This document shows, piece after piece, positions 24,409-32,487 of a stretch of DNA of 64,000 bases. Under the pieces are notes generated by a model. It did not search any database. It saw only the letters and a program-made list of their open reading frames with translations, and had not been told where the DNA came from. This DNA is from an uncultured Eubacteriales bacterium (GTDB lineage: Bacteria > Bacillota > Clostridia > Christensenellales > Aristaeellaceae). The stretch is taken from contig CACWZI010000010.1 in NCBI GenBank assembly GCA_902765305.1, positions 1 through 64,000 of the forward strand, in the 5' to 3' direction. A program made the translations under genes and the position numbers. How positions within the stretch are numbered: position 1 is the first letter of the stretch; each line of letters starts with the position of its first letter.

Positions 24409-26373
24409 ATGAAGAGATGGGTTCTGCTGATTGCTGTTGCACTGCTGCTGGCTGCGCTGGTACCCTCTGCGCTGGCCGCAAAGGGCGTCGCTTATGTGAA
24501 CCGTGACAGCCTCAACGTCTACAAAGAGATGGACAAGTCGTCCAAGGTCGTCAAGACGCTGAAGGGCGGCGACAAGGTGGTCATCTTCGAGAAGGTGGAC
24601 AACTGGACCGGCGTCTTCTACATCAACAAGAAGGGCGAAGACAAGGTGGGCTATGTCCTATCGAGGTACCTCAGCGACGTCATGCCGGAAAAGTATTGCA
24701 AGCACAAGTGGTCCCAATGGGAGATCTACCGCGAAGCCACATGCACCAGAACCGGCCTGCGCATTCGCGAATGCACGGTCTGCGGCACCGGCCAGAGCAA
24801 GGAGATCCCAAAGCTCTCCCATGAGTACGGCAAGTGGATCGTGGAGAAGGAGGCCACCTGTACCGAGAAGGGCGAACAGTACAGGAAATGCAAGCTCTGC
24901 GGCAACAAGCAGACCAAGGAAATCCCGAAGCTGGACCATCAGTTCGGCAAGTGGAACATACTGGAGGATGCCACCTGTACCGAGAAGGGCGAGCGCATGC
25001 GCCGTTGCCTGGTCTGCGGCTATCGGGAAGTTCAGCAGATCGAGAAGGTCCCCCATGAGTTTGGCAAGTGGACGGTGACGAAGGAGGCCAGCTGCACCGA
25101 AAAGGGCGAGCGGGTGCGCAAATGCGCCGTCTGCGGCTACAAGGAGACCCAGGCGATCGACAAGCTGTCCCACGAGTTTGGCCGCTGGACCGTCACCCGG
25201 GAGGCCACCTGCACCCGGGAGGGCAACCGGACGCGCACCTGCGCGGTGTGCGGCTACAAGGATAACCAGAGCATCGACAAGCTGCCCCATGCGTACCAGT
25301 GGAAGGTGACGGTGCAGACCACCGACCATTCCGCCGGCGTGCGCGCCAGGGTGTGCACGGTATGCGGCAAGGTGGCCGAGGAGCAGAGCTTTGACCCGGA
25401 GGGCACGCTGCGCCGCGGTGCGCGAGGCGACGCAGTGAGGGAAATACAGCAGCTGCTGGCCGATCAGGCCTACCTGGCTGCCGGCGGCGTGGACGGCATC
25501 TTCGGCGGCGGCATGGAGCGGGCGCTGATCCAGTTCCAGATGGACCAGGGCCTCAACCCCGACGGCGTGGCCTGGCCCCAGACCGTCAAGCGCCTGCACC
25601 ACGACTTTGGCCCCTGGTCGGTGGTTACCCCGATGACCCGCACCGTGGACGGCGAATATGCCCGGGTGTGCAAGGACTGCGGCTACGAGGAGCGCAGGAC
25701 CGTCTCCGCGGGCGTCACCTACACCCGAAGGGAGCGGAGCGAGGAGATCCGCACCCTCCAGCGCATGCTGAATGCCATGGGCTACAACGCGGGCGCCGCG
25801 GACGGCGCCTACGGCCCGAAGCTGGACGCGGCCTACCAGAATTTTGCGCTGGAGAACAACCTGGATTTCACGCCTGAACAGCTGCGGCCCTCGGACGTGG
25901 ACAGCCTGGTGAACGGCTGGCTCGAATCCGTACCGATGTCCAAGCGGATGGGCAGGAGCGAAAAGGATTCCCCGGTCAGGCTGGCGCTCTTCATCACGCC
26001 TGTTACAGAGAATGAGGGCGGCGAGCTGGGCGACGTGAAGACCTACAACTGGCGGCTGAGCAACCTGGGCACCCAGCGCTGCCGCTTTGACGCGCTGCTG
26101 CTGAGCTTTGGCGACAATCCGGATTTCCAGTCGGGCAACCTGGTGATGGTCGTGGGCAACATGGACCTTCTGAGGGACGGCGGCAACAACGCCATGGGCA
26201 CCTTCAGCGTGGCCTCGGACTGGGGAACAGGAAAGCTGAACTTCTGCGCCGTGGGCACATCCACCACCGGAGACCAGACCTGGCTGAGCAATGTGCGGTC
26301 GTTCGACGCGCCTGCGGCGAGCGGTTCGTTCATATTCTTTGGCGATGACGAGGACCCGAACGGGGCGATATGA
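24409..26373 (+). CDS. Secreted protein: SH3b, tandem zinc-ribbon-like repeats, two peptidoglycan-binding domains
   Basis: 654 residues. Signal peptide at 1-23 (KRWVLLIAVALLLAALVPSALA). A bacterial SH3 domain follows (GVAYVNRDSLNVYKEMDKSSKVVKTL). Residues about 99-330 hold five good and one decayed copy of a 39-residue repeat with pattern H-x-[FY]-G-[KR]-W-x8-ATCT-x2-G-x5-C-x2-CG, and a seventh copy lies between two peptidoglycan-binding domains (RRGARGDAVREIQQLLADQ and RRERSEEIRTLQRMLNAMGY). The last 120 residues are a beta-rich domain I do not recognise. Each repeat keeps three cysteines: one in ATCT and a CxxC pair. GGAGG is eight bases before the ATG at 24409. The role is probably in the cell envelope; metal or disulfide binding by the repeats is inference. 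Confidence 0.75.
   Translation: MKRWVLLIAVALLLAALVPSALAAKGVAYVNRDSLNVYKEMDKSSKVVKTLKGGDKVVIFEKVDNWTGVFYINKKGEDKVGYVLSRYLSDVMPEKYCKHKWSQWEIYREATCTRTGLRIRECTVCGTGQSKEIPKLSHEYGKWIVEKEATCTEKGEQYRKCKLCGNKQTKEIPKLDHQFGKWNILEDATCTEKGERMRRCLVCGYREVQQIEKVPHEFGKWTVTKEASCTEKGERVRKCAVCGYKETQAIDKLSHEFGRWTVTREATCTREGNRTRTCAVCGYKDNQSIDKLPHAYQWKVTVQTTDHSAGVRARVCTVCGKVAEEQSFDPEGTLRRGARGDAVREIQQLLADQAYLAAGGVDGIFGGGMERALIQFQMDQGLNPDGVAWPQTVKRLHHDFGPWSVVTPMTRTVDGEYARVCKDCGYEERRTVSAGVTYTRRERSEEIRTLQRMLNAMGYNAGAADGAYGPKLDAAYQNFALENNLDFTPEQLRPSDVDSLVNGWLESVPMSKRMGRSEKDSPVRLALFITPVTENEGGELGDVKTYNWRLSNLGTQRCRFDALLLSFGDNPDFQSGNLVMVVGNMDLLRDGGNNAMGTFSVASDWGTGKLNFCAVGTSTTGDQTWLSNVRSFDAPAASGSFIFFGDDEDPNGAI
24703..25398 (+). 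repeat. Six tandem 117-bp units coding for CxxCG repeats
   Basis: In-frame units of about 39 codons starting at the histidine before each GKW. Copies two to five are closest to each other; the first is more diverged and the sixth has lost the ATCT cysteine and the GKW. Confidence 0.8.
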
Positions 26374-26400
26374 AGTTTCTGAAAACAGCCCTTTCGCCGT

Positions 26401-26429
26401 TTACAAAATCGGGGGCATGTGGTAGAATA
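26401..26429 (+). promoter_or_regulatory. Sigma-A promoter for rpsO
   Basis: TTTACA, 17-base spacer, TAGAAT, leaving a leader of about 98 bases. In other bacteria S15 represses itself through its leader; this one contains a GTCCGCCGAGGAC-like hairpin but I cannot show binding. Confidence 0.65.
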
Positions 26430-26533
26430 AATCTTGTGGCAATGGAGATTGACCACGCCACCGTTTGCCTGGTCCGCCGAGGACTCCGACGGCTCACCCG
26501 GCTTGCGGCGTATTGAATGAGGAGGAAAGACAC

Positions 26534-26794
26534 ATGGAGATCAACAAGAAGGAAATCATGGAGACCTACGCCCGCCATGAGGGCGACACCGGCTCCCCCG
26601 AGGTGCAGATCGCGCTGCTGACCGCGCGCATCAACCACCTGAACGAGCACCTGAAGGTGCACAAGAAGGACCACCACTCCCGTCGCGGCCTGCTGCTGAT
26701 GGTCGGCCAGCGCCGTGGTCTGCTGGACTACCTGAAGAGCACCGACATCGAGGCCTATCGTGCCCTGATCGCCAAGCTGGGCCTGCGCAAGTAA
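26534..26794 (+). CDS. rpsO: 30S ribosomal protein S15
   Basis: 86 residues. Primary 16S rRNA-binding protein of the 30S platform. The S15 core is clear: [45 protein letters not shown], ending [28 protein letters not shown] precedes the ATG at 26534; an upstream in-frame extension to 26465 passes through the leader and is rejected. It lies before pnp, the usual partner. Confidence 0.97.
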   Translation: MEINKKEIMETYARHEGDTGSPEVQIALLTARINHLNEHLKVHKKDHHSRRGLLLMVGQRRGLLDYLKSTDIEAYRALIAKLGLRK

Positions 26795-27109
26795 GCCAGC
26801 GGGATCCATCGGTTTTGTTCTGTCGCGCCGCCGCTTCGGCCTGCCGAGCGGCGGCGCTGTGCGGATTATCGGATATGGAGTCGCCGACGGTCCGCAAGGC
26901 ACATCGGCGGTGTGCGGACGCCAGGATGCGGGAGATTCGCCCGCAGGCGCGCGTCTGTACACCGCGGGATTAAGGGAACAGGGAACAGGGAACAGGGAAC
27001 AGGAATGGCGCAGCGCGCCCTACCGTTTCTGGCGACCTGTTTATCTGTCCCGCGTAGAAATTGTATTCGTTCACTATGTCATGGATAAACCCAAGGAGGG
27101 TTAAGACTA
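26795..27109 (+). other. rpsO-pnp intergenic region with hairpins and heptad repeat
   Basis: No gene. It holds a strong GC stem (GCGCCGCCGCT/AGCGGCGGCGC, about 26825-26857) after rpsO, a second stem GTCCGCA/TGCGGAC, four exact tandem copies of GGGAACA at 26974-27001, and the ribosome site AGGAGGG before pnp. No clear sigma-A promoter was found, so pnp may depend on read-through from rpsO. Confidence 0.6.
26974..27001. repeat. Heptad repeat (GGGAACA)4
   Basis: Four exact tandem copies. Related G3-W2-Y-A heptads appear in the palindromic element at 62113-62190. Confidence 0.9.
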
Positions 27110-29309
27110 ATGTTCAAGAGCTATAGCATGGAACTGGGCGGGCGGACGCTCACCCTTGAATTCGGCAAGTACGCCGAGCAGGCCAGTGGCGCCACCTTCG
27201 TGCGCTACGGCGACACCTGCGTCCTGGTCACCGCGACGGTCGCCGACACCCCTCGCCCAGGCATCGATTTCTTCCCCCTGAGCGTGGATTTTGAAGAGAA
27301 GCTGTATTCCGTGGGCCACATCCCCGGCTCCTGGAACCGCCGCGAGGGCCGCCCCGCGGAGAAGGCCATACTGACCTGCCGCCTGATCGACCGCCCGCTG
27401 CGCCCCCTGTTCCCCAAGGGCATGCGCCACGACGTGTCCGTCGTGTGCACCGTGATGTCCGTCGAACAGGACAACATCCCCGATATCCCCTCGATGATCG
27501 GCGCCTCCGCCGCGCTGGCCACCAGCCAGATTCCGTGGGCAGGCCCCATCGGTGCGGTGAACATCGGCTATGTGGACGGCGAGTATATCGTGAACCCCAC
27601 CGTCGCGCAGCGTGAGAAGAGCCTGATGAACCTGACCGTGGCCGGCACCAGCGAGGCCGTGCTGATGGTCGAGGCCGGCGCGAAGGAGGTCTCCGAGGAG
27701 GTCATGCTGGGCGCGATACTGTTCGCCCACGAGGAGATCAAGAAGATCGTGGCCTTCATCAACGGCATCGTCGCCGAGATCGGCAAGGCGAAGAAGGAAT
27801 TCCCGCTGGCCCTGCCCGGCGAGGACGTGAAGGCCGCCGTGCGCGAGTATGCCCTGCCCAAGGTGGAGTGGATGTTCGAGACCTTCGAGCGCAGCGAGCG
27901 CAACGCCCGCGAGGAGCAGGTGAAGGCCGAGGTCGCCGAGCACTTTGCAGAGACCTTTGAAGGCCGCGAGCAGGAGGTCGCCGACGCCCTCTACAACGTG
28001 CAGAAGGAAGTCATGCGCCGCCACATCATCGACAAGGGCATCCGTCCCGACGGCCGCAAGCTCACCGAAGTGCGCCCCATCTGGTGCGAGGTCGGCGTGC
28101 TGCCCCGTCCCCACGGCTCCGCCGTGTTCACCCGCGGCCAGACCCAGGTCATGACCGTGGCCACCCTGGCGCCGATGTCCGAGCAGCAGATCATCGACGG
28201 CATCGGCACCGAGGACCGCAAGCGCTACATGCACCACTACAACTTCCCGGGCTATTCCACCGGCGAGGCCCACCGGCGAGGCCAAGCCCTCCCGCAGCCC
28301 CGGACGCCGCGAGATCGGCCACGGCGCGCTGGCTGAGCGTGCGCTGCTGCCCATGATCCCCTCCGTCGAGGAGTTCCCGTACTGCCTGCGCTTGGTCTCC
28401 GAGGTCATGTCCTCCAACGGCTCTACCTCCCAGGCCTCCGTCTGCGGCAGCACCCTGGCCCTGATGGACGCGGGCGTGCCGATCAAGCGCCCCGTGGCCG
28501 GCGTGGCCATGGGCCTGATCAAGGACGTCGAGAACACCGGCAAGGTGGCCGTGCTGACCGATATCCAGGGCCTGGAGGACTTCCTGGGCGACATGGACTT
28601 CAAGGTGGCCGGCACCGCCCAGGGCATTACCGCCATCCAGATGGACATCAAGATCAAGGGCATCGACGAGCAGATCCTGCGTCAGGCGCTGGCCCAGGCC
28701 TACGACGGCCGCATGCACATCCTGGGCAAGATGCTCGAGGTGCTGCCCGCGCCCCGCGAGAACCTGTCCAAGTACGCGCCCAAGATCGTGCACTTCATGA
28801 TCAACCCCGAGAAGATCGGCGAGGTGGTCGGCCCCCGCGGCAAGACCATCAACAAGATCATCGAGGATACAGGCGTCAAGATCGACATCGAGGACGACGG
28901 CAGCGTGTACATCGCCACCGAGGACGACGAGGCGGCGAAGAAGGCCCGCAGGATCATCGAAGGCATCGCCAAGGACCTGCAGGTGGGCGACGTGTTCACC
29001 GGCAAGGTGGTGCGCATCATGAGCTTCGGCGCGTTCGTCGAGTATGCCCCCGGCAAGGACGGCATGATCCACATCTCCAAGCTGTCCAACGAGCGCGTGG
29101 AGAAGGTCGAGGACGTGGTCAACATCGGCGACGAGCTGGAGGTCCGCGTGGGCGAGATCGACAGCCAGGGCCGCGTGAACCTGGTCCGCAACGACATCGT
29201 GTACGACGACGATTCCATGCCCGTGCGCCGGCCCCCGCGCCGCGATGGCGACAGGGACCGCCGGGGCGGCGACCGCGGTGGCGACCGCAGGCCGCGCAGG
29301 CGTGACTGA
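27110..29309 (+). pseudogene. pnp: Polynucleotide phosphorylase, frameshifted by a 13-bp duplication
   Basis: PNPase degrades RNA 3' to 5' with phosphate. The first part (27110 to about 28269) encodes the first RNase PH domain, the linker and the start of the second RNase PH domain, up to [13 protein letters not shown]. There CCACCGGCGAGGC occurs twice in tandem (28257-28269 and 28270-28282). The reading frame is lost and ends at 28336. Removing one copy restores a continuous frame through [23 protein letters not shown] into [13 protein letters not shown], the second RNase PH core, KH ([20 protein letters not shown]) and S1 domains, giving 728 residues, the normal PNPase length. Everything else is intact, so the change is recent or a sequencing/assembly error. 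A downstream ATG at 28353 could start a partial C-terminal product. Confidence 0.9.
28257..28282. repeat. 13-bp tandem duplication breaking pnp
   Basis: Two perfect adjacent copies of CCACCGGCGAGGC. The duplication adds 13 bases (+1 frame) inside an otherwise conserved coding stretch. Confidence 0.95.
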
Positions 29310-29376
29310 TTCGATATAAGAATTGATGAGGATGGGCATACTTTGTATGCCCATCCGTTCGCTATGGGGGAGCGCC

Positions 29377-29469
29377 ATGATCACCTTTTACGTGCGGGAT
29401 ATCCGGCGGGCCCTGGAGAACGGCTGCTGGCCTGTGGGACAAGGGGACGGTTCTTCTGTCCCGGATTGA
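29377..29469 (+). pseudogene. Possible remnant of a small gene cut by a repeat
   Basis: A 30-codon frame, MITFYVRDIRRALENGCW then a change into sequence encoded by the hairpin repeat at 29436-29462. The first 18 residues look like the start of a small Clostridia protein family that I recall only loosely, so the remnant reading is tentative. Confidence 0.25.
29436..29462. repeat. REP-like hairpin
   Basis: GGGACA and TGTCCC flank AGGGGACGGTTCTTC. The same GGGACAAGGGGACGGTTC pattern is a common dispersed palindrome in Firmicutes genomes, often linked to REP-associated transposases. None is nearby. Confidence 0.6.
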
Positions 29470-29485
29470 CTGAGGAGGTCAGATC

Positions 29486-30415
29486 ATGAACAGCATAACC
29501 ACCAGGCAGTTCCAGCCGCTGTCGGATGAAGGCCGGGTTTGGGACTTTATGGTCGAGGTCTATGCGGAGGACTGGTCCAACGGCGTGCCCGCGCCGTTCT
29601 TCGAGTACGCCCTCGCCTCGGCCTGGCTGGATAAGAACTACCTGTTCATGGACCGGCTGTGGCTGGACGGGGACAGGGTCGTGGCTTTCGCCTTCTACGA
29701 AAACCCCTACACCGACGTGTTTGTGAACCTGCGGCCCGGCTACGAGGCCCTGGCTGACGAGATCGTCGAGTACGGCGAGACGCGGATGCCCCGCTTCGGT
29801 GGCGAAAAGACCTTCGTGCTGTTTCCGGGGCAGACGGCGCTGATCGAGGCGGTGCAGCGACGGGGCTATGTCGTCGCCCACGAGGATGTGGATCGCGTCT
29901 TTGACTTTGAAACCGGAGCGCTGGACTGTCCGCTGCCCAAAGGCTTTCACCTGATCGACCCGGCGGGCTGCGAGCCGGAGAAGCTGGCCCGCTGCTTCTG
30001 GAGGGGCTTCGGCGACGATGAACGCGGGCCTTTTGAAAACTGGGCGGAGCGGGTGACCGGCGACGACTGGACCGCGCAGCGTTCCTATTACGGCGTGCTG
30101 GGCGAGACCCTGGCGCCGCCGCCCCACGCCACCTATGATCACAACGTCATCATCGCCGACGAGACCGGGGAGTACGCCTGCTTTTCGGGCATGTGGTGGG
30201 TGCCGGAGAACCGACTGGCCTACATGGAGCCGCTGTGCACGGTTCCCGGACACCGAGGCAAGGGCCTGGCCGCCGCGGCGCTGTCGATCCATGTCAGGCG
30301 GCTGCGGCCCCTTGGCGCGCGCCTGATGACCGGCGGCGGCAGCCCCTTCTATGCCCACATCGGCTATAACCGCCAGATTCACTGGCTACATTGGAAAAAG
30401 GAGCAAACCAAATGA
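29486..30415 (+). CDS. GNAT-family acetyltransferase (tandem GNAT fold)
   Basis: 309 residues. The C-terminal GNAT domain has AYMEPLCTVPGHRGKGLAAAALS, where PGHRGKGLA is the acetyl-CoA-binding Q/R-x-x-G-x-G/A motif. The N-terminal half looks like a second, degenerate GNAT fold (WLDGDRVVAFAFYENPYTDVFVNLRPGYEAL). The substrate is unknown. Ribosome site GAGGAGG lies before the ATG. Its end runs straight into the ribosome site of the M16 peptidase gene. Confidence 0.8.
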   Translation: MNSITTRQFQPLSDEGRVWDFMVEVYAEDWSNGVPAPFFEYALASAWLDKNYLFMDRLWLDGDRVVAFAFYENPYTDVFVNLRPGYEALADEIVEYGETRMPRFGGEKTFVLFPGQTALIEAVQRRGYVVAHEDVDRVFDFETGALDCPLPKGFHLIDPAGCEPEKLARCFWRGFGDDERGPFENWAERVTGDDWTAQRSYYGVLGETLAPPPHATYDHNVIIADETGEYACFSGMWWVPENRLAYMEPLCTVPGHRGKGLAAAALSIHVRRLRPLGARLMTGGGSPFYAHIGYNRQIHWLHWKKEQTK

Positions 30416-31662
30416 CATTTGACCAAATCACCCTTCCCAACGGCTTGCGCATCATCGGGGAGCGGATTCCCCATTTCAGGTCCGTTTCCGTGGGCCTGTG
30501 GCTGGGCTCGGGTTCCCAGTTCGAGACGGTGGAGGAGGCGGGCGTCAGCCACTTCCTGGAGCACATGGTTTTCAAGGGCACCGAAAAGCGCACCGCGCGG
30601 CAGATCGCCGAGGAGATGGACGCCGTGGGCGGCCAGTTGAACGCCTTTACCGCCAAGGAGTGCACCTGCTTCTATGCCAAGGTGGTGGACGAGCACCTGC
30701 CCCTGGCCATGGACGTGATCTGCGACCTGGCCACCCATCCGGCCTTCGATCCGGCGGAGATGGCCAAGGAGAAGGGCGTGGTGATCGAGGAGATCGCCAT
30801 GGCCGAGGACACCCCGGAGGACCTGGTGCACGAGCTGATCATGCTGGCCCACTACGGCGACCAGCAGATCTCCCGGCCCATACTGGGCACCGAGGAGAGC
30901 GTGTCCGGCTGTTCAAGGGAGTGCCTGCACGGCTATTGGAAGAAGATGTATCGCCCCCAGAACGCGGTGCTGGCCATCGCGGGCAACTACGAATGGGACG
31001 ACGTGCTGGACATGGCGAACAAGCTGTTGGGCGACTGGAGGGCCGAAGGCCTGGACAAGCTGCCCTGCATCACCCGCACCGCGACGCCCACGATCCTGAC
31101 GAAGGAAAAGGACATCGAGCAGGTGCACATCTGCCTGGGCTATCCGGCGCTGCCGATGGGGGATGAGCGCAACTACGACATCTCCATATTCAACAGCGTG
31201 TTCGGCGGGGCCATGTCCTCCCGCCTGTTCCAGAAGATCCGCGAGGAGAGCGGCATGGCGTATACCGTGTACAGCTATCCCAACGCCTATACCGACACCG
31301 GCATGCTGTCGGTCTACGCCGCCACGAACCCGGAGACGGCGGTGCAGGTATACGAGATGATCGAGGCCGAGGCCAGAGCCATCGCCGAGGGCGGCATGAC
31401 CGAGAAGGAGTTCGCCATGGCCCGGGAGCAGCTGAAGTCCGGCTACATCCTCGGGCTGGAATCCACCTCGGCCCGCATGCAGTCCAACGGGCGAAGGCTG
31501 CTGCTGATGAATACCACCCGCACAGAGAGCGAGACCATCGACCGCATCAACGCCGTCTCCTGCGACGCGGCCAACGCCCTGATGAAGCAGATGCTGACCG
31601 CGCCTCACTCCGTGGCCCTGGTGGGCAAGGGCGTCGAGACCCTCGCGGGAAAGCTGGCTTAA
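30412..31662 (+). CDS. M16-family zinc metallopeptidase
   Basis: 416 residues. The inverted zinc motif HFLEH is at residues 47-51 (HxxEH), with the third ligand expected in VIEEIAM about 75 residues later. Two homologous halves are visible, the second around GGAMSSRLFQKIREESGMAYTVYS, which carries the R/Y substrate-binding motif. It matches the YmxG/MlpA type of processing peptidase, which in Bacillota lies near rpsO-pnp, as here. The ATG at 30412 has AAGGAG eight bases upstream. Cytoplasmic, no signal peptide. Confidence 0.92.
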   Translation: MTFDQITLPNGLRIIGERIPHFRSVSVGLWLGSGSQFETVEEAGVSHFLEHMVFKGTEKRTARQIAEEMDAVGGQLNAFTAKECTCFYAKVVDEHLPLAMDVICDLATHPAFDPAEMAKEKGVVIEEIAMAEDTPEDLVHELIMLAHYGDQQISRPILGTEESVSGCSRECLHGYWKKMYRPQNAVLAIAGNYEWDDVLDMANKLLGDWRAEGLDKLPCITRTATPTILTKEKDIEQVHICLGYPALPMGDERNYDISIFNSVFGGAMSSRLFQKIREESGMAYTVYSYPNAYTDTGMLSVYAATNPETAVQVYEMIEAEARAIAEGGMTEKEFAMAREQLKSGYILGLESTSARMQSNGRRLLLMNTTRTESETIDRINAVSCDAANALMKQMLTAPHSVALVGKGVETLAGKLA

Positions 31663-31663
31663 A

Positions 31664-32332
31664 ATGCTGAACATCGAAGGAAAGACCGTCGAGCTTTTCG
31701 CGCCTATGAATCCCGGCGCGCCGCTGGTGGTGCTGAACGGTGAGGCGGGCGAAGGCGCGGAGGTGGCCAACGCCGTAAGGCGTCTGACAGATGTGGATTT
31801 TGCCCTCGCCGCCGTGAGCGGCCTGTGCTGGGAGGACGACCTGACGCCCTGGGCCATACCGCCCATCGCAAAGGGGCAGGCCCCCTGCGCAGGAAATGCG
31901 GACGCCTATCTCGGGCAACTGACGGGCAGCGTACTGCCGGAGGTGCTGGAGGCGCTGCCGACTGCGCCGGCCTACGTTGCGCTGGCGGGGTATTCGCTGG
32001 CCGGCCTGTTCGCGCTCTACGCGATGGTTCGCACGGATGTGTTTGCCCGCGTCGCCAGCGCCTCGGGTTCGCTGTGGTACCCGGGCTTTGTGGAGTATGC
32101 CCAGTCCCACGCGCCTGCAAGGAAGCCGGACGCGCTCTATCTCTCACTGGGCGACAGGGAGGGCCGCACGCGCAATCCCCTGATGCGCCCCGTGGAGGAC
32201 AATACCCGTCAGCTGGCGGAATACTATCGGGGTTTGGGCATCCCTATGACCCTGGAGATGAACCCCGGCGGCCACTTCAACGACCCCAACGGCCGCATGG
32301 CCCGGGCGATCGCGTGGATCCTGGAGAGTTAG
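31664..32332 (+). CDS. Alpha/beta-hydrolase (esterase D/enterochelin esterase-like)
   Basis: 222 residues. The nucleophile elbow is GYSLAG with Ser111, and the catalytic histidine probably lies in NPGGHFND near the C-terminus. No signal peptide. The family includes esterases of siderophores and other esters; the substrate is open. It begins one base after the peptidase stop and is probably co-transcribed with it. Confidence 0.75.
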   Translation: MLNIEGKTVELFAPMNPGAPLVVLNGEAGEGAEVANAVRRLTDVDFALAAVSGLCWEDDLTPWAIPPIAKGQAPCAGNADAYLGQLTGSVLPEVLEALPTAPAYVALAGYSLAGLFALYAMVRTDVFARVASASGSLWYPGFVEYAQSHAPARKPDALYLSLGDREGRTRNPLMRPVEDNTRQLAEYYRGLGIPMTLEMNPGGHFNDPNGRMARAIAWILES

Positions 32333-32336
32333 AACA

Positions 32337-32439
32337 CCGTAGCGGCAGCCCTAAAGGACTAACTACGTGTCGCAACCTGCCGCCAAGCACCCGTAGCGGC
32401 GGCCCTAAAGGACTAACTACGTGTCGCAATCTGCCGCCA
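32337..32439. repeat. Two 49-bp direct repeats
   Basis: 32337-32385 and 32391-32439 are identical except at two positions. Each starts CCGTAGCGGC and ends CTGCCGCCA, so each can also fold on itself. The 13-base start CCGTAGCGGCGGC recurs at 34001-34013 in the MATE leader. Coding content is absent. Confidence 0.9.
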
Positions 32440-32444
32440 GAATG

Positions 32445-32487
32445 CCATAGAAAGAGCGACGGTCGAAAGCCGTCGCTCTTTCTATGG
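32445..32487. terminator. Bidirectional stem-loop, esterase / MATE
   Basis: Perfect 18-bp stem starting CCATAGAAAGAGCGACGG around a 7-base loop. The MATE stop codon (32482-32484) lies in the right arm, so the gene end is built into the terminator. Confidence 0.8.

Noticed and set aside
30900..31900. Long minus-strand frame opposite the M16 peptidase
   Set aside because: Antisense shadow. The plus strand has the HxxEH motif, ribosome site and normal length.
32337..32439. CRISPR pair of repeats
   Set aside because: Two 49-bp units separated by only 5 bases cannot hold a spacer, and no cas gene is present.
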